64,000 nt of DNA from the NCBI GenBank assembly GCA_037974335.1, contig CM075760.1:47450138-47514137 (forward strand), read 5' to 3'. A model generated the notes under the pieces. The model was given only the letters and a program-made list of their open reading frames with translations, was not told the DNA's origin and made no database searches. The translations under genes were made by a program, and so were the position numbers. Source of the DNA: Prionace glauca (Eukaryota > Chordata > Chondrichthyes > Carcharhiniformes > Carcharhinidae). Shown here one piece after another: positions 61,412 through 64,000 of the stretch; within the stretch, counting starts at the first letter, position 1; each line of letters starts with the position of its first letter.

Positions 61412-62371
61412 AGAACATAAAGTGGCGGCACGGTAGCACAGGGGCGGCACGGTAGCACAGTGGTTAGCACTGCTGCTTCACAGCTCCAGGGTCCTGGGTT
61501 CGATTCCCGGCTCGGGTCACTGCCTGTGTGGAGTTTGCACATTCTCCTCGTGTCTGCGTGGGTTTTCTCCGGGTGCTCCGGTTTCCTCCCACAGTCCAAA
61601 GATGTGCGGGTTAGGTTCATTGGCTATGCTAAAATTGTCCCTTAGTGTCCTGGGATGTGTAGGTTAGAGGGATTAGCAGGTAAAATGTGTAGGGATATGG
61701 GGATAGGGTCTGGGTGGGATTGTGTTCGGTGCAGACTCGATGGGCCGAAGGGCCTGTTTCTGCACTGTAGGGTTCTATGGTTCTATAAGAAATAGGAGCA
61801 GGAGTAGGCCATCTAGCCCTTCAAGCCTGCCCCGCCATTCAATAAGATCATGGCTGATCTGTCGTGGCTCAGCTCCACATTCCCGCCCTCTCCCCATAAC
61901 CCTTAATCCCCTCTCTTATCAAAAACCCATCAACCTGCGTCTTAAAAATATTTAGCGAGGCAGCCTCCACCACTTCAACGGGCAGAGAATTCCATAGATT
62001 CACCACCCTTTGAGTGAAGAAGTTCCTCCTCAACTCCATTCTAAACCGCACCCCCCTTTATCTTGAGGCTGTGCCCCCTACTCCTACTGTCTTTTTTGAG
62101 CGGGAAGAGTCTCTCCACCTCTATCTTATCCATCCCATTCATCATCTTATATGTCTCAATGAGATCTCCCCTCATTCTTCTAAACTCTAATGAGTACCAG
62201 TTTATTCAGCCTCTCCTCATAGCTCAACCCCCTCAACTCCGGTATCAGCCTAGTAAACCTCCTCTGCACTCCCTCCAAGGCCAAAATATCTTTGCGCAGG
62301 TGCAGCGCCCAAAACTGCACACAGTACTCCAGCTGCGGCCTCACCAATGCCCTATACAGCTGCAGCAAGAC
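61412..62371 (-). mobile_element. CR1-type LINE, family 1, 5' truncated, with SINE in its tail
   Basis: Tail AAGAACATAA at 61,412-61,425, then a V-SINE, then GAAATAGGAGCAGGAGTAGG and coding text on minus (RMELRRNFFTQRVVNLWNSL ... VLLQLYRALVRPQLEYCVQF) to the truncation at 62,371. A small deletion removes part of the NKLGLYSLEF block near 62,195. Confidence 0.9.
61427..61785 (+). mobile_element. V-SINE, full length, type 2 tail, duplicated head
   Basis: The head word GGCGGCACGGTAGCACAG occurs twice in tandem (61,425 and 61,443). A box GTGGTTAGCACTGC, B box GGTTCGATTCCC, V core TTTCCTCCCACAGTCCAAAG, then TGGGCCGAAGGGCCTGTTTC and GTTCTATGGTTCTAT. It looks like the youngest V-SINE here. Confidence 0.93.
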
Positions 62372-62567
62372 CTTTGACAAGGTCCCTCAAGGGAGGTTAG
62401 TTAGGAAGGTTTAGTCACTAGGATTAGATGGGGAGGATGTAAACTGGATTAGACACTGGCTCAATGGAAGAAGCCAGAGAGTGGTTGTGGAGGATTGCTT
62501 CTGAGTGGAGGCCTGTGACTAGTGGAGTGCCACAAGGATCGGTGTTGGGTCCATTGTTGTTTATCAT
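62372..62567 (+). mobile_element. CR1-type LINE RT fragment, another family
   Basis: Reads [31 protein letters not shown] and GVPQ-like, then is cut by the next LINE tail at 62,568. Confidence 0.8.
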
Positions 62568-64000
62568 AAGAACATAAGAACATAAGAACTAGGAGCAGGA
62601 GCAGGCCATCTAGCCCTTCGAGCCCACCCCGCCATTCAATAAGATCATGGCTGATCTGTCGTGACTCAGCTCCACCTTCCCGCCCTCTCCCCATAACCCT
62701 TAATCCCCTCTCTTATCAAAAACCCATCAACCCGTTTCTTAAAAATATTTAGCGAGGCAGCCTCCACCACTTCAACGGGCAGAGAATTCCAGAAATTCAC
62801 CACCCTTTGAGTGAAGAAGTTCCTCCTCAACTCCGTTCTAAACCGCCTCCCCTTTATCTTGAGGCTGTGCCCCCTAGTCCTACTGTCTTTTTTGAGCGGG
62901 AAGAGTCTCTCCACCTCTATCCTATCCATCCCATTCATCATCTTATACGTCTCAATGAGATCTCCCCTCATTCTTCTAAACTCTAACGAGTACAAGCCTA
63001 GTTTATTCAGCCTCTCCTCATAGCTCAATCCCCTCAACTCCGGTATCAGCCGAGTAAACCTCCTCTGCACTCCCTCCAGGGCCAAAATATCCTTGCGCAG
63101 GTGCGGCGCCCAAAACTGCACACAGTACTCCAGCTGCGGCCTCACCAATGCCCTATATAGCTGCAGCAAGACCTCCCTACTTTTATATTCAATCCCCCTC
63201 GCTATGAAGGCCAGCATCCCATTCGCCTTCCTGACCACCTGCTGCACCTGCAAGCTGGGTTTTTGCGACTCATGCACAAGGACCCCGAGGTCCCTCTGCA
63301 CCGTCGCCTGCTGCAGTTTTTCGCCCCGTAAGTAATAGTCCTTCCTACCATTCCTCCTACCAAAGTGGACCACCTCACACTTGCCAACATTAAATTCCAT
63401 TTGCCATTTCCTGGCCCATTCGCCCAGCCTATCTAGATCCTTCTGCAGACTCTCCACACCCTCCGCACAATTTGCCTTTCCCCCAATCTTGGTGTCATCA
63501 GCAAATTTCGACACCCTGCACTCGGTTCCCTCCTCCGGATCATCTATATAAATGGTAAATAGCTGAGGCCCCAGCACCGACCCCTGGGGCACCCCACTAG
63601 TCACCAACCGCCAATCCGAATAGCATCCATTGACCCCCACTCTCTGCCTCCTATTTGACAACCAATCCTCTATCCACGCTAACACCCTACCCCCAACTCC
63701 ATGTCCCCTGACCTTCTGCAATAACCTCTTGTGAGGTACCTTGTCAAACGCCTTCTGAAAATCCAGAAAGACCACCGGCTCTCCTCTATCCACTGCCCTA
63801 GACACATCCTCATAGAACTCCAGTAAATTTGTCAGACACGACTTCCCTTTAATGAAACCGTGTTGCGTCCACCCTATCAAGCAATTCCCCTCAAGATGCC
63901 TCGCTATTTCCTCCTTAATGACGGTTTCTAACATTTTACCTACCACAGACGTTAAACTAACCGGCCCATAATTCCCCGCCTTTTGCCTGGCACCCTTCTT
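62568..64000 (-). mobile_element. CR1-type LINE, family 1, longest copy, runs off the window
   Basis: Tail AAGAACATAAG at 62,568. The minus-strand frame is open from the stop at 62,666 to the window edge (about 445 codons). Confidence 0.93.
62666..64000 (-). CDS. LINE ORF2, reverse transcriptase and C-terminus (partial)
   Basis: Open across the window edge. Visible parts: [65 protein letters not shown], the FADD catalytic box (KFADDTKIGG), then VQRDLGVLVHESQKPSLQ, PQLEYCVQFWAPHL and FFTQRVVNFWNSLPVEV. A two-residue gap is seen where the sister copy at 20 kb has VDVVFLDF (here VVFLDF). The N-terminal endonuclease lies outside the window. Confidence 0.9.
   Translation of the reverse strand, partial: KKGARQKAGNYGPVSLTSVVGKMLETVIKEEIARHLEGNCLIGWTQHGFIKGKSCLTNLLEFYEDVSRAVDRGEPVVFLDFQKAFDKVPHKRLLQKVRGHGVGGRVLAWIEDWLSNRRQRVGVNGCYSDWRLVTSGVPQGSVLGPQLFTIYIDDPEEGTECRVSKFADDTKIGGKANCAEGVESLQKDLDRLGEWARKWQMEFNVGKCEVVHFGRRNGRKDYYLRGEKLQQATVQRDLGVLVHESQKPSLQVQQVVRKANGMLAFIARGIEYKSREVLLQLYRALVRPQLEYCVQFWAPHLRKDILALEGVQRRFTRLIPELRGLSYEERLNKLGLYSLEFRRMRGDLIETYKMMNGMDRIEVERLFPLKKDSRTRGHSLKIKGRRFRTELRRNFFTQRVVNFWNSLPVEVVEAASLNIFKKRVDGFLIREGIKGYGERAGRWS

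Noticed and set aside
61443-61520. tRNA gene suggested by A-box and B-box words
   Set aside because: The boxes belong to a SINE head that is followed by the V core and a LINE-like tail. No cloverleaf with an acceptor stem can be drawn, and the same text recurs in at least eight copies.

Overview
This window looks like vertebrate nuclear DNA, most likely from a cartilaginous fish (shark or ray). There are no operons or bacterial signals. The genes are C2H2 zinc-finger (ZNF) genes. The interspersed repeats match what I know of elasmobranch genomes: V-SINE/HE1-like SINEs, several CR1-clade LINE families with 'TTCTTATG' or 'TTCTATG' tails, L2-like LINEs, and Penelope-like elements (PLEs). The species assignment is inference; the repeats and gene structures are read directly.

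The window is a decaying and still duplicating ZNF cluster. I find eleven finger loci, which I call A to K: A+ (7.7-9.8 kb, pseudogene), B- (10.9-11.8, pseudogene), C- (15.9-17.7), D- (22.7-24.5), E+ (25.3-27.95, pseudogene), F- (35.2-37.9), G+ (38.2-41.3), H- (48.2-51), I+ (51.2-53.4), J- (58.3-59.1, pseudogene) and K- (60.0-61.0). There is also an orphan leader exon near 28.7 kb. C, D, F, G, H, I and K keep long open finger arrays of 7 to 11 units. The recurring gene plan is a GC-rich promoter with exon 1, an intron, and one terminal exon that carries about 300-350 nt of leader and then all the fingers, starting at a Met in the motif M(E/K)KPWKC. The leader holds fossil fingers broken by in-frame stops. 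D/E, F/G and H/I are head-to-head pairs that share GC-rich promoters with CCAAT and CRE-like sites. No N-terminal KRAB, SCAN or BTB domain is visible, so these would be finger-only DNA-binding proteins, presumably nuclear.

The rest is mostly mobile DNA. A CR1-type LINE (3.5-6.96 kb, minus) keeps an open 988-codon endonuclease/reverse-transcriptase frame. Shorter copies lie at 8.5-9.4, 12.1-12.8, 20.0-21.3, 41.9-45.8 and 61.4-64.0 kb; the last runs off the window. PLE pieces form palindromes (0.7, 1.3 and 36.8-37.5 kb), and one PLE sits inside the D/E shared promoter. LTR-type fossils are old and broken (a Ty3/gypsy integrase region at 31.6-32.6 kb and weaker LTR-like pieces elsewhere). SINEs, minisatellites of 52, 56-58 and 29 bp, and low-complexity tracts fill the remainder.

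The main story is how mobile elements and ZNF duplicates shape each other: shared insertions date duplications, elements sit in promoters, introns and finger exons, and SINE tails copy LINE tails. I found no convincing non-ZNF host gene, CRISPR array or novel enzymatic system.
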